A stretch of DNA of 64,000 nucleotides, taken from positions 108,044-172,043 of the forward strand of contig NZ_BOMI01000033.1 of the NCBI RefSeq assembly GCF_016862115.1, written 5' to 3'. The notes below the pieces were generated by a model, which worked only from the letters and a program-made list of their open reading frames with translations, searched no databases and had not been told where the DNA came from. Of this stretch, positions 54,748-62,107 are shown piece by piece. Position 1 is the first letter of the stretch. The number at the start of each line of letters is the position of its first letter. Both the position numbers and the translations under genes were made by a program. The DNA comes from Paractinoplanes deccanensis. GTDB taxonomy: Bacteria > Actinomycetota > Actinomycetes > Mycobacteriales > Micromonosporaceae.

Positions 54748-54929
54748 TGGACGCCGCGGCCAAACTCGATGAGCTGCGCACCTTCCTGGCCGACCTCGCT
54801 GACGAGCTCGCCGAGGACAGCTCCGGCGACTGGGGCGAGAAGCGAGACGCAATCGGCGTCGGATGGGAGCGAGCCTGCCACCACTACGCCGCTGAGATCC
54901 GCAAGAAGCTGGCCGAGGTGAGCGCCTGA
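54747..54929 (+). CDS. 60-residue helical protein
   Basis: ATG shares one base with the previous stop. Acidic helix KLDELRTFLADLADELAEDS then E-R-A-C-H-H-Y-A-A-E-I-R-K-K. Ends L-A-E-V-S-A, the fourth copy of the junction. Confidence 0.55.
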   Translation: MDAAAKLDELRTFLADLADELAEDSSGDWGEKRDAIGVGWERACHHYAAEIRKKLAEVSA

Positions 54930-55285
54930 TGACCGCCCGCCTGCTCGGCCTCAACGATGAACCGCAGGAGTCCGGCGCTGTCGTCGCCGTCCACTGGGGC
55001 GACTACCGACGGCAGGAGATCTGGGTGAACAGCGGCGCCAGCGTGGGGACCTGGTTCCCGCTGGGCGGTGAGTTCTGGGTGGTCTGGGACCGCCAGCGCA
55101 TGCCCGCCGGAGTCACCAAGCAACACCCCGACTGGCACGACGTGTGCGCCCGCGGCCCCGTGACGCTGCTGGTCGGCGCGGACTCCGACGCCTACGTGCA
55201 GGGCTGGCGGGCCGGCCGCCGTGGCCTGTGGCAGCAGATGGAAGACGTGGCCAGCGAAGACCCGAGAGAGGCGGTCCGCCAATGA
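54929..55285 (+). CDS. Hypothetical protein
   Basis: 118 aa, ATG shares one base with the previous stop. VVAVHWGDYRRQEIWVNSGA, GEFWVVWDRQRMPA and a helical end. Trp-rich beta pattern. No family recognised. Confidence 0.55.
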   Translation: MTARLLGLNDEPQESGAVVAVHWGDYRRQEIWVNSGASVGTWFPLGGEFWVVWDRQRMPAGVTKQHPDWHDVCARGPVTLLVGADSDAYVQGWRAGRRGLWQQMEDVASEDPREAVRQ

Positions 55286-55743
55286 AGTACCACACCCCCA
55301 CCGTCGCCGACGCTGACGCCTTCGCCGAGGTCGCCCACTTCGGCCAGGTCGACAAGGCCGGGCTGCCCTACATCAACCACCCGCGCACCGTCGCGGAGAT
55401 CCTGGCGGCGAAGGGCTACGGCGACAACGCCGTCATGGCCGGGCTGCTGCACGACGTCGTGGAAGACACCGATGTCACCCTTGACGACCTGCGGGCACTC
55501 GGCTACCCGGAGGAGGTTGTACGGGCTGTCGACTCGGTGACCCGCCGCAAGGGCGAAAGCTACATGGACCTGATCCGCCGGGCCGCCGCGGACCCAATCG
55601 GTCGGGTGGTGAAGCTGGCGGATGTGACCACCAACGGCGACCCGGAACGGCTGGCACTGCTGACCGCCGAGGAACGGGAGTGGTTCACGTACAAGTACGC
55701 GAAGGCGCGGAAGGTGCTGCTCGGCGAGGGGGGCGACCAGTGA
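55282..55743 (+). CDS. Small (p)ppGpp-hydrolase-like HD protein
   Basis: 153 aa, ATG on overlap. HD-domain ligands in the RelA/SpoT-MESH1 order: H33 (Y-I-N-H-P), H57-D58 with E61-D62 (L-L-H-D-V-V-E-D-T) and D114 in K-L-A-D-V-T-T-N. There is no synthetase domain, so this is a stand-alone small alarmone-hydrolase type (MESH1-like). It could lower host (p)ppGpp or related alarmones during infection. A different nucleotide substrate cannot be excluded. Confidence 0.78.
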   Translation: MKYHTPTVADADAFAEVAHFGQVDKAGLPYINHPRTVAEILAAKGYGDNAVMAGLLHDVVEDTDVTLDDLRALGYPEEVVRAVDSVTRRKGESYMDLIRRAAADPIGRVVKLADVTTNGDPERLALLTAEEREWFTYKYAKARKVLLGEGGDQ

Positions 55744-56129
55744 ACTACCTGCCCTCTGTAACCCAGATGCCGCTCGAAGTCGGCCAGCAGCTCACCTTCG
55801 CCGGCGACCCGCACCCGTGGACGGTGAAAGCGATCAGCGAGAACTTCGCGGCGCTGACCCGTCCGGTTGTTGCCGACGACTGCGACGACTACCGGCGGGA
55901 AGACTGGGCTGAGTTTCACAGCGGCGACCTGGAAGACGGGACGCTCTACACCGTCCTTGACTGGAGAAACGGAGTCCGCGGTCCGTGCAACCTGGTCGGC
56001 CAGGGCTGGGGCGACGGCACCTACACGGAGGCCGAGTGCGCGGCGATGCTGGCCGAGTTCGAGTCCGGCGAGCTGGAGGTGTCGCACCGCAACCGGGTGC
56101 GCATCAAGTTCGGGGAGGTGGCGTGGTGA
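55740..56129 (+). CDS. Hypothetical beta-rich protein
   Basis: 129 aa, GTG on overlap. L-E-V-G-Q-Q-L-T-F-A-G-D-P-H-P-W-T-V-K, then T-L-Y-T-V-L-D-W-R-N-G-V. Barrel-like first half; common in actinophages, unknown function. Confidence 0.6.
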   Translation: MNYLPSVTQMPLEVGQQLTFAGDPHPWTVKAISENFAALTRPVVADDCDDYRREDWAEFHSGDLEDGTLYTVLDWRNGVRGPCNLVGQGWGDGTYTEAECAAMLAEFESGELEVSHRNRVRIKFGEVAW

Positions 56130-56404
56130 GCGTCCGAGACCGGTTCCTGCCCGGACACGGACACGCACACCACCGCGCCCGCCTGGTGGTGTGCGGGTAC
56201 GGCGACTGGTGGGATTTCCTTTACGCCCAACGCGACGACGCCTGCCCGCAGCATGGCTACGAGGCGAGCCGCCTGCCCGACGAAGGCACCACCGTCACCG
56301 GCCCGTGCCGGGGTTGCGGCGCGGAGGCGATCGTCGAGGAGTACGGGCAGGAGCGACACGACCGCAGTGACCTGCGCTGTCCTCGATGCAAGGAGACCCG
56401 ATGA
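56126..56404 (+). CDS. Zinc-ribbon protein
   Basis: 92 aa, GTG on overlap. C-P-Q-H-G, C-R-G-C-G and C-P-R-C near the end provide zinc ligands; LVVCGYGDWWDFLYAQ forms a hydrophobic aromatic core. Function unknown. Confidence 0.6.
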   Translation: MSVRDRFLPGHGHAHHRARLVVCGYGDWWDFLYAQRDDACPQHGYEASRLPDEGTTVTGPCRGCGAEAIVEEYGQERHDRSDLRCPRCKETR

Positions 56405-56796
56405 GCGTCACTACGAACGATCACCACTGCTGGATCGTCACCCTGGCCGACGGCAGCCCGACCGGCTTCGAGGACAGCGAACCCCACTACGCCAGCGAAG
56501 ACGAAGCCCGCAAGTTCGCCAAGGACATCACCTACCCCAACGATCCGCCGCCGATCGTCAAGCGGCTCGACCACCTCTGCTCGTCGGCGACCACCGTGTG
56601 CGGCTACCGCTACGACGAGGACGACGAAGGTGTCCAGCACTGGCCCGACGGTGCGGAGGCGTTCCAGGCGTGGCTGGTGGAGAACGCCGAATACCGGCTC
56701 GGCGCCGAGGGCGAACTGCTGTGCCCGGCCGTGCACGACTGCAATGAATGCGACGCCATCGTGCTGCGACAGCACGAGGCAGGGCTGATCGCGTGA
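56401..56796 (+). CDS. Hypothetical protein with Cys-rich end
   Basis: 131 aa, ATG on overlap. CWIVTLADGSPTGFEDSE, A-W-L-V-E-N-A-E-Y-R-L and C-P-A-V-H-D-C-N-E-C-D. No domain recognised; Cys spacing fits one zinc site. Confidence 0.6.
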   Translation: MSVTTNDHHCWIVTLADGSPTGFEDSEPHYASEDEARKFAKDITYPNDPPPIVKRLDHLCSSATTVCGYRYDEDDEGVQHWPDGAEAFQAWLVENAEYRLGAEGELLCPAVHDCNECDAIVLRQHEAGLIA

Positions 56797-57077
56797 TGAC
56801 CGAGCAGCCCGCAATCGTTCTCGTGCGCGGCGTCGTCTACAAGCTGCTGAACCGGTCGAACCTGCCGATCTCGAAGCCGAAGTTCAAGTACTACCGGATG
56901 TCGGTGCCGCCCGATGCGATGCCGAGCGTGCGGTCGAAGTGGCCGGCTGCCTACGCCGTCAATCGGCTACCGGCCCATGAGGTGATCGACGAGGCGAAGG
57001 CGCGGGAGGTGGTGGACGCCGCCATGAACCGTTGGCGTTCGGTCTTCAAAGCCAACCAAGCGGCGGCCAAGTCGTGA
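56796..57077 (+). CDS. Small hypothetical protein
   Basis: 93 aa, ATG shares a base with the previous stop. AIVLVRGVVYKLLNRSNLPI, K-P-K-F-K-Y-Y-R-M and a helical end (AREVVDAAMNRWRSV). No family recognised. Confidence 0.55.
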   Translation: MTEQPAIVLVRGVVYKLLNRSNLPISKPKFKYYRMSVPPDAMPSVRSKWPAAYAVNRLPAHEVIDEAKAREVVDAAMNRWRSVFKANQAAAKS

Positions 57078-57586
57078 CCGAGCCGCCAGTCTGGCTCCTC
57101 GACGTGGACGGCGTCATCAACGGCCACCCGCGCCGGTGCGGCTGGGATAGCCCGCCGAAGCGGATCAAGCCCGGCTTTCCCGTCTACTTCGCACCTGAGC
57201 TGGCCGACCACATTCGCGCCGTCCACACGTCCGGCCTCGCCGAGGTGCGCTGGTGTACCACCTGGTGCGGCTACCCGTTCGAGCTCGCCCAGCTCTCCGC
57301 GATGCTCGACTTGCCGTTCAAGCCTGCGTTCGGGGACCGACCGGCGCACCTCACCTGGGCCGACATGAAATTGGCCGCTGCGGTTGAAGTGCTGAAGTCG
57401 GGGCGCCGGCTCATCTGGGCCGACGACGAGGAAGCCGACGTGGCACCGCAGTTCTCCGCTACGGTGGCCGACGCCGAGCAGGAAGGGCGGGCGCTGCTGA
57501 TCGCCCCAGAGTCGGAGCGCGGGCTGCGGCCTGAGGATCTGGACAGGACCGAGAAATTCGCGGCCGAAGCGAGGCTGGCAACATGA
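57074..57586 (+). CDS. HAD-like phosphatase
   Basis: 170 aa, GTG on overlap. HAD motif I L-L-D-V-D-G-V-I-N (D10, D12), a motif II-like R-W-C-T-T-W at ~59-64, and A-D-D-E-E at ~117 as the acidic motif. These enzymes remove phosphate from small molecules or nucleic-acid ends. With the polynucleotide-kinase-like gene at 49.58 kb it may make a split end-healing pair. Motif spacing fits actinobacterial HAD proteins of this size with no cap domain. Confidence 0.75.
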   Translation: MTEPPVWLLDVDGVINGHPRRCGWDSPPKRIKPGFPVYFAPELADHIRAVHTSGLAEVRWCTTWCGYPFELAQLSAMLDLPFKPAFGDRPAHLTWADMKLAAAVEVLKSGRRLIWADDEEADVAPQFSATVADAEQEGRALLIAPESERGLRPEDLDRTEKFAAEARLAT

Positions 57587-57776
57587 CCACCTTCATGGAC
57601 GACACCGGTCCGGCACCGCCCCTGCCGAGGACATCGACGACTGGATCGACCGCTGGCATGACGACCCGAACCCGTTCGGCCCGAAGCTGCACGACTATCT
57701 CGGGTTGACCTGGGATCAATATGCACGGTGGGTTGAGACTGGGGTACTGCCCACTGACCTGAAGGAGACCGGATGA
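57583..57776 (+). pseudogene. Small phage gene with apparent -1 frameshift
   Basis: ATG 57583 (TTFMDDTGPAP) on the 4-base overlap. After residue ~13 the frame loses sense and soon stops. A -1 shift at CCCC 57619-57622 restores A-E-D-I-D-D-W-I-D-R-W-H-D-D and PKLHDYLGLTWDQYARWVET, ending TGA 57774-57776 with the normal ATGA overlap to the next gene. The restored protein is a common actinophage type (Y-L-G-L-T-x-x-Q-Y-x-R-W). Single-base loss in a C run, sequence error, or programmed slippage. Confidence 0.65.
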
Positions 57777-58030
57777 CCGACCAGCAGCCCGGCGAGTCGT
57801 GGGAGGACTGGTATCAGCGCACCAAGTCCGCCCGCGGCGCCAGCCGGGATCAGGGTGTGGCGGAGATCCGCGACAAGATCCGCCGGATCGTGCCGGAACT
57901 GGACGCCGACCCGGCCAAGGCTCGCCTGCGGATGGCGCACGTGCTGCGGGCGGCGGTTCCCACAGCGGGGGTGGACGCGGTGTGCGAGGTGCTGGCCGAC
58001 TATGTGGTGCGGGAGCGGGAAGCGCGGTGA
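57773..58030 (+). CDS. Small helical protein
   Basis: 85 aa, ATG overlapping the frameshifted gene. SWEDWYQRTKSARGASRDQG, then K-I-R-R-I-V-P-E-L and V-D-A-V-C-E-V-L-A-D-Y-V. Helical, no known role. Confidence 0.55.
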   Translation: MTDQQPGESWEDWYQRTKSARGASRDQGVAEIRDKIRRIVPELDADPAKARLRMAHVLRAAVPTAGVDAVCEVLADYVVREREAR

Positions 58031-58314
58031 GCGAGGCAACCGACTGGTGGACGCCCGACCCGGACCATCCGGACGCCCGGCCGAACTGGGAACCCGCCGA
58101 CCTTGAGAAGGGACACCTCAGCGAGGCCATCCTGCTGGCAAGCGATGGCAGCATGCGGCGGATCCTGCGCCCCGGGAGCATGACCGTCCTGCTCACCGAA
58201 CCGAGCCGTCCCGTAGTTGGCGACCCGATGCCCGAACAGCAGATAGTCGTGCCCGAAGGGCAGTGCAGGATCATCCAGATGCCCGCCTGGGGTGTGGAAG
58301 TGAGCATCGGGTGA
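58027..58314 (+). CDS. Small hypothetical protein
   Basis: 95 aa, GTG on overlap. D-L-E-K-G-H-L-S-E-A-I-L-L, R-R-I-L-R-P-G-S-M-T-V-L-L and CRIIQMPAWGVEVSIG. Beta-rich second half. Confidence 0.55.
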   Translation: MSEATDWWTPDPDHPDARPNWEPADLEKGHLSEAILLASDGSMRRILRPGSMTVLLTEPSRPVVGDPMPEQQIVVPEGQCRIIQMPAWGVEVSIG

Positions 58315-58523
58315 GCGGCCTGCACACCGCGCTGCTCGGCATGCTGGAGCTCGGCGACTACTTGGACGATCAGGCGATCCCCGACGAGCGGGTGCTGGGC
58401 CGGCGCGCCCCAAGCCCCCTGGAGGCGTGTGGCGCGGCGGGCACGAACGGATTGTGCGAACGGGAGCCGCACACCGGCGGGCCGCACGCCCGCATCGGCG
58501 ACGGGCGGACGGAGATGTGGTGA
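58311..58523 (+). CDS. 70-residue protein
   Basis: GTG on overlap. GLHTALLGMLELGDYLDDQA, then C-G-A-A-G-T-N-G-L-C-E-R-E-P-H-T-G-G-P-H; the Cys/His end recalls the repeated PHGEH unit of the 23.3-kb protein. Unknown function. Confidence 0.55.
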   Translation: MSGLHTALLGMLELGDYLDDQAIPDERVLGRRAPSPLEACGAAGTNGLCEREPHTGGPHARIGDGRTEMW

Positions 58524-58744
58524 ACGACCTCGAACACTGGCGCAGCCTGCGCGGCGACGACCTCAACCGGGCGCTGCTGGCCGCCTGCTGGTATGCGCGC
58601 CCAAACGACCTGATCGGCGGCTGGTCGGTGATGCCCGTGGATCAGCCGCCGTCGTCCGGCTACCCGGAGGTCGGCTGTTTCCTGTCCCGGCCGGTCGCCG
58701 AGCACATCGCAGCCCTGCACAACGCCGGCCTGGACGCCGGGTGA
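58520..58744 (+). CDS. Small hypothetical protein
   Basis: 74 aa, GTG on overlap. H-W-R-S-L-R-G-D-D-L-N-R-A-L-L, then F-L-S-R-P-V-A-E-H-I-A-A-L-H-N-A-G-L. The latter motif is shared with phosphatase-like and small phage proteins (compare L-A-D-H-I-R-A-V-H-T-S-G-L in the HAD protein at 57.07 kb). Confidence 0.55.
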   Translation: MNDLEHWRSLRGDDLNRALLAACWYARPNDLIGGWSVMPVDQPPSSGYPEVGCFLSRPVAEHIAALHNAGLDAG

Positions 58745-58864
58745 GCGTCGCCCGCAGCCTCAGGCGGCGCCTGACGCGCCGCGGCACCATGCCGTGGGTG
58801 TGGTGGCAGATCCCGGTCGTGTCGCCGTACAGGGCCGGCTGGGGCTGCGGCTCTGGACGGGCAC
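58741..58864 (+). other. Start of an overlapping frame, probably frameshifted
   Basis: GTG 58741 on the usual 4-base overlap opens SVARSLRRRLTRRGTMPWVW, but the frame later becomes Arg-rich antisense-like sequence while a different frame (58865-59074) looks coding. The simplest reading is one gene broken by a frameshift near 58.85 kb; no clear homologue supports the join. Confidence 0.3.
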
Positions 58865-59074
58865 GTGTGCCGGTGGTTCGCTGTCCGCATGGACGGACAC
58901 GTGCACGACTGGCGGTACGGCCGAGGTCTCGAGCACTGGTGCGCCGGCGGGGACACCGGAACGCATCCGTTTCCGTGCGACCGGCCCGACGAGCACGCCG
59001 GCGACGTGCAGCCCGGCCCGCCGGGGTGGGTGCCGACGCGTCAGCGCATCGACGGCGCGGACCTCGACCAGTGA
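58865..59074 (+). CDS. Small Cys/His protein, last of accessory chain
   Basis: 69 aa from GTG 58865. W-F-A-V-R-M-D-G-H-V-H-D-W-R-Y-G-R-G-L, then H-W-C-A-G-G-D and C-D-R-P-D-E-H. The regular residue use supports coding. It may be the end of the gene opened at 58741. Followed by 388 bases without genes. Confidence 0.45.
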   Translation: MCRWFAVRMDGHVHDWRYGRGLEHWCAGGDTGTHPFPCDRPDEHAGDVQPGPPGWVPTRQRIDGADLDQ

Positions 59075-59462
59075 CTTTTACACAGCTGTAGAAGCCGCTG
59101 TCGGGTAAACGATCGGTCGGACGTCTCGTGTCGGCCGATGGCGCACTTCTGCCTGTCTAACCACCTGAGCGCATGATTCTTGGCCGCATCGACTGGCCAC
59201 CCTGGGACCATGGCTGTGCGACATTCAGGCTCGCCGGCAATCCACGACGGCCCGCGACCGGCAACAGCGCCGAGCTGGACGGGCATGCTGACCGGACGAC
59301 ACGGTGTCGGTGAATGAGTAGCGACGGATAACGCGAGTAGCGACGGATCGGATACTGGTCCTAACAGGATTCAACCCGAACGGATGACAGTGCAGCCGTA
59401 ACCCGGCTGGAACATTCCCAGTTGACCTAGGTGAATTTCGTTCATCCAGCTAGGGGCCACCG
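59075..59462. promoter_or_regulatory. Gene-free region with 14-bp direct repeat
   Basis: GAGTAGCGACGGAT occurs at 59316-59329 and 59335-59348, one helical-turn multiple apart (19 bases), in front of the membrane-protein gene at 59463. TTGACC at 59422 may be a -35. A minus-strand open frame (59041-59286) has poor codon pattern and is not called. Confidence 0.45.
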
Positions 59463-60038
59463 ATGAGCTACGAATACGGCGAAACCACCGCCGAAATCCG
59501 CACCAAGCCAGACCCCATAGCCCGCAAACCGACCAGCAGTCCCGTGCGCCGGCACAGCCGCTTCGGGCTCCGCGCCTTCATTGCCGGGCTCGCCCTCGGC
59601 GCCGCCGCCATCATCATCACCCTCGCCGTCGTCGTGATCACCCACAACTCCACCTACGACAGCCCCGTGGCGAAGCTGTTCGGCATGCTCACCGTCATCG
59701 GCATGCTCGTCGTCGCCGGGGCGCTGGTCAGCGTCGGCGGGCGCGAACACGTGCTGCACACCGCCATGAGCGAAGCCCGCGACGACGTCATCGACGCCGT
59801 ACGAGACGAACTCGGCCGAACCAACGCCGCGGTGCGGACCATCCGCAACGACGTGGGCGAGATCCACGATTTCATGCGGGCGGTCGCCGAGCACCTGCCC
59901 GGGGCGATGCAGCAGCAGAATTGGAAGGGTTTCAACGACGCAGTGAGGGAGGGATTCGTGCAGCAGACCGGCACGGAGCCGACTCGGGTCCGCCCCACGC
60001 ACCTGGGGCTTGTGCCCCCGAAGCGCAACAACCGCTAG
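59463..60038 (+). CDS. Two-span membrane protein with coiled coil
   Basis: 191 aa, ATG. Polar N-terminus with basic patch, two spans (LALGAAAIIITLAVVVI ~45-62 and LFGMLTVIGMLVVAGALVSV ~73-92), then a long helix (ARDDVIDAVRDELGRTNAAV). Sits by the prophage end with its own promoter region, a place often used for lysogeny-expressed exclusion proteins. No family recognised. Confidence 0.6.
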   Translation: MSYEYGETTAEIRTKPDPIARKPTSSPVRRHSRFGLRAFIAGLALGAAAIIITLAVVVITHNSTYDSPVAKLFGMLTVIGMLVVAGALVSVGGREHVLHTAMSEARDDVIDAVRDELGRTNAAVRTIRNDVGEIHDFMRAVAEHLPGAMQQQNWKGFNDAVREGFVQQTGTEPTRVRPTHLGLVPPKRNNR

Positions 60039-60089
60039 CACCCTCCCTCCGCGATCGTCGCGCACACGGCATCACGCGCCGAGTGGTAC

Positions 60090-60121
60090 GGTCCACCGGT
60101 CCACCGCACCACTGCACCACC
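60090..60121. repeat. Tandem 8-base repeats before GntR gene
   Basis: Four consecutive octamers: GGTCCACC, GGTCCACC, GCACCACT, GCACCACC, ending 26 bases before the GntR start. Probably the autoregulatory site of that repressor. Confidence 0.5.
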
Positions 60122-60147
60122 AATCGGGCATCTCTACTGTCTCCGGG

Positions 60148-60549
60148 ATGATCAACCCGCAGCCCGGTGCGACTGTCTATGAACAGGTCGCCGCCCGGCT
60201 ACGGCAGCAGATCGCCAACGGCACGTTACGACCTGGGCAGGTCGTACCGTCTGAACGTAGCCTCGCGCAGGAGTACAACATCGGCCGGCAGACGGTGAGC
60301 CGAGCGGTGAAGCTTTTGCGCGCTGAGGGACTGCTCGAGCATCGCCGCGGGCTCGGCGTGTTCGTCCGTGAACCGGCCGAAGTCTCCGAAATCAAGCCGC
60401 CGCCCGGGTCGACCGCTGTTGTGCGGATGCCGACGCCAGCAGAACGGTCCGAGCATGAGATCCCCGAGGGTCAACCGGTTGTGGTAGTTGTCCAACCCGA
60501 CGGCCACACCACCGTCTACCCTGCCGATCGGTGCCGTTTGCGCTGGTAG
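60148..60549 (+). CDS. GntR-family repressor (KorSA-like position)
   Basis: 133 aa from ATG 60148. Full GntR wHTH at ~8-75: V-Y-E-Q-V-A-A-R-L-R-Q-Q-I, G-Q-V-V-P-S-E-R-S-L-A-Q-E-Y, QTVSRAVKLLRAEGLLEHRR, G-V-F-V. The C-terminal part is short, without an effector domain, as in KorSA-type repressors of Streptomyces integrative plasmids such as pSAM2. It is the last gene before the element boundary, so it may control excision or transfer. Confidence 0.75.
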   Translation: MINPQPGATVYEQVAARLRQQIANGTLRPGQVVPSERSLAQEYNIGRQTVSRAVKLLRAEGLLEHRRGLGVFVREPAEVSEIKPPPGSTAVVRMPTPAERSEHEIPEGQPVVVVVQPDGHTTVYPADRCRLRW

Positions 60550-60619
60550 CGCCTATAACTGACCACAAAATGCGTCACCGCTGGTACACAATGGGTCCTG
60601 CACTCCCGGCCAGCCCGAG
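60550..60619. other. Element-chromosome junction (attachment site region)
   Basis: Left of ~60560 lies the prophage repressor gene; from about 60605 onward the sequence translates as the middle of a GH13 alpha-glucosidase (P-G-Q-P-E-V-H-A-V-Y-R-S-W). The alpha-glucosidase frame has no start and hits TGA at 60560-60562. The crossover therefore lies inside 60563-60610. The core cannot be defined without the other end. Confidence 0.65.
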
Positions 60620-61417
60620 GTGCACGCGGTCTACCGCAGCTGGCGCGCGCTGGCCGACTCGTACGACCCGCCGCGGACCCTGATCGGCGAGGTGAACCTG
60701 CCGGCGGAGCGCGCCGCCCGGTATGTCGGCCCGGACGAGCTGCACCAGGTGTTCGCCTTCGACCTGGTGCACGCGCCGTGGTCCGCCCGCGAGTGGGCGC
60801 GCGCCGGCGAGGCGCTGCTGCGGCATCTCCCGGTGACGTGGGTGGTCGAGAACCACGACGTGGTACGCACGGCCACCCGCTACGGCAACGCCTCCCGCGC
60901 CCGCGCGGCCCTGCTGGCGATCCTGTTCCTGCCCGGCGACGCGTACCTCTACCAGGGGCAGGAGCTCTCCCTGCCGGAGGTGGACGTGCCGGCCGCGGCC
61001 CGCCAGGACCCGATGTGGGTGCGCTCCGGTATCTCGCGGGACGGGTGCCGCGTGCCGCTTCCCGGCTTCTCCCCCGCCGGGGGCGCACCACCGTGGCTGC
61101 CGGTGCCGCCGGGCTGGGAGGACCACCTGAACTCGCCCACACTGCCGCTGTGCCGCGCCGCCCTGGCCCTGCGCCGCACCCTGCCGGCCGACAGCGGCGT
61201 CACCTGGTCGGTCGACGGGGACGATCGGCTGCTGGCCCGCCGGGTCAGCGGTTTCACCCTGGTCATGGCGATGGGCGGAGGGCCGGTCCCGCTGCCGCCC
61301 GGCGAGGTGCTGCTGACGAGCGCCCCGCCGGCACCGGACGGTCGGCTGCCGGTGGACGCCGCGGCGTGGGTGCGGGAGGAGCTTCCGGCCTCCGCTCTCC
61401 CCGTGACGGCGCGCTAG
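60563..61417 (+). pseudogene. Alpha-glucosidase (GH13), C-terminal half, split by prophage
   Basis: The frame is open from 60563; GTG 60620 is not a true start. Recognisable GH13 pieces: P-E-V-H-A-V-Y-R-S-W-R, L-I-G-E-V (acid/base Glu), D-E-L-H-Q-V-F-A-F-D, E-N-H-D-V-V-R (third catalytic Asp) and L-F-L-P-G-D-A-Y-L-Y-Q-G-Q-E-L-S-L-P-E-V. The first ~300 residues with the (beta/alpha)8 start and nucleophile Asp are absent, so the fragment cannot be active. The 5' half should lie beyond the other prophage end. Confidence 0.8.
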
Positions 61418-61701
61418 TTGCGGACTTCGACCACCGCGCCGGTCGCGTCGATGACGTGGGTCCGCCAGTAGACGTCCCACTCGTCGTCGGTGCGCTGCGG
61501 CTCCTGCCCCGGCGGATAGCGCACGTAGCCGGCGGGCGGCTCCTGCCCGTCGGGCACACAGGTCCGCCCGGTGTTGCCGACCTGCGCGGCCGGATATTCC
61601 CCGTTGCGGCAGATGGCCTGGTCGAGGCAGCCCGCCATCAACAGGCCGGCCGCCATCGCAACGGCGGCCAGCACCACCCCGGGCATCTTCACGGCCGCCA
61701 C
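61414..61701 (-). CDS. SCO0607-family lipoprotein
   Basis: 95 aa, GTG or ATG at 61701. Signal peptide with lipobox L-M-A-G-C (Cys ~25), then C-R-N-G-E-Y-P-A, C-V-P-D-G-Q-E-P-P-A-G-Y-V-R-Y-P and W-D-V-Y-W-R-T-H, the marks of this small actinobacterial family. Anchored outside the membrane; role unknown. Convergent with the split alpha-glucosidase, stops overlapping. Confidence 0.8.
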   Translation of the reverse strand: MAAVKMPGVVLAAVAMAAGLLMAGCLDQAICRNGEYPAAQVGNTGRTCVPDGQEPPAGYVRYPPGQEPQRTDDEWDVYWRTHVIDATGAVVEVRN

Positions 61702-61727
61702 CCTTCGCGCGGGCTGCTCGGGCTTGT

Positions 61728-61961
61728 CTAGGCCGGCGGATCGGTGACCTTGGCGAGGGCGTTGATGGCGACGGCGGCGCGGATGAACTGGTTTTCGGCC
61801 AGGTCACCGATCGTGTTGATGCCGAAGGCGAGCGCCAGGCCCTGCGCCTCCTCCTCGCTGACGCCGGAGAGGGCGGACACCGGCGCGGCGACCAGCTCAC
61901 GCAGGTCGAGGGAACGGAACGGCTCGTCGAGAAGGGCGTCGAGGTTGGCGGTCACTGCCAT
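61728..61961 (-). CDS. Small helix-hairpin-helix-like protein
   Basis: 77 aa from ATG 61961. A-L-S-G-V-S-E-E-E-A-Q-G-L-A-L-A-F-G-I, then T-I-G-D-L-A-E-N-Q-F-I-R-A-A is like HhH/DUF4332-type repeats found in actinomycete proteins. A longer frame upstream overlaps the tandem repeats of the next gene and is rejected. Confidence 0.65.
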   Translation of the reverse strand: MAVTANLDALLDEPFRSLDLRELVAAPVSALSGVSEEEAQGLALAFGINTIGDLAENQFIRAAVAINALAKVTDPPA

Positions 61962-62107
61962 GAAGGGGCTCCCCCGTCGTGGTCGCTGCCGGACGTCCGC
62001 AGCATGGCACGGGCGGCCCGCCGCCGACCCTCCCGTTTCGGATGGCGCGAACCAATGCCGCCCGATTGGATCGGGACCCGGCGGCCGGCCGCTCCTAGTC
62101 TCGGCGC

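Noticed and set aside
59041..59286. Minus-strand open frame in the gap before 59463
   Set aside because: No ribosome site, Arg/Ser/Trp-rich random-like composition, overlaps the end of the plus-strand chain.
60550..60619. tRNA gene as attachment site
   Set aside because: No cloverleaf or conserved T-loop sequence is seen; the flanking reading frame is alpha-glucosidase.
60575..61900. 441-codon minus-strand frame across the prophage junction
   Set aside because: Opposite the GH13 fragment with catalytic motifs and the lipoprotein; no coding features of its own.
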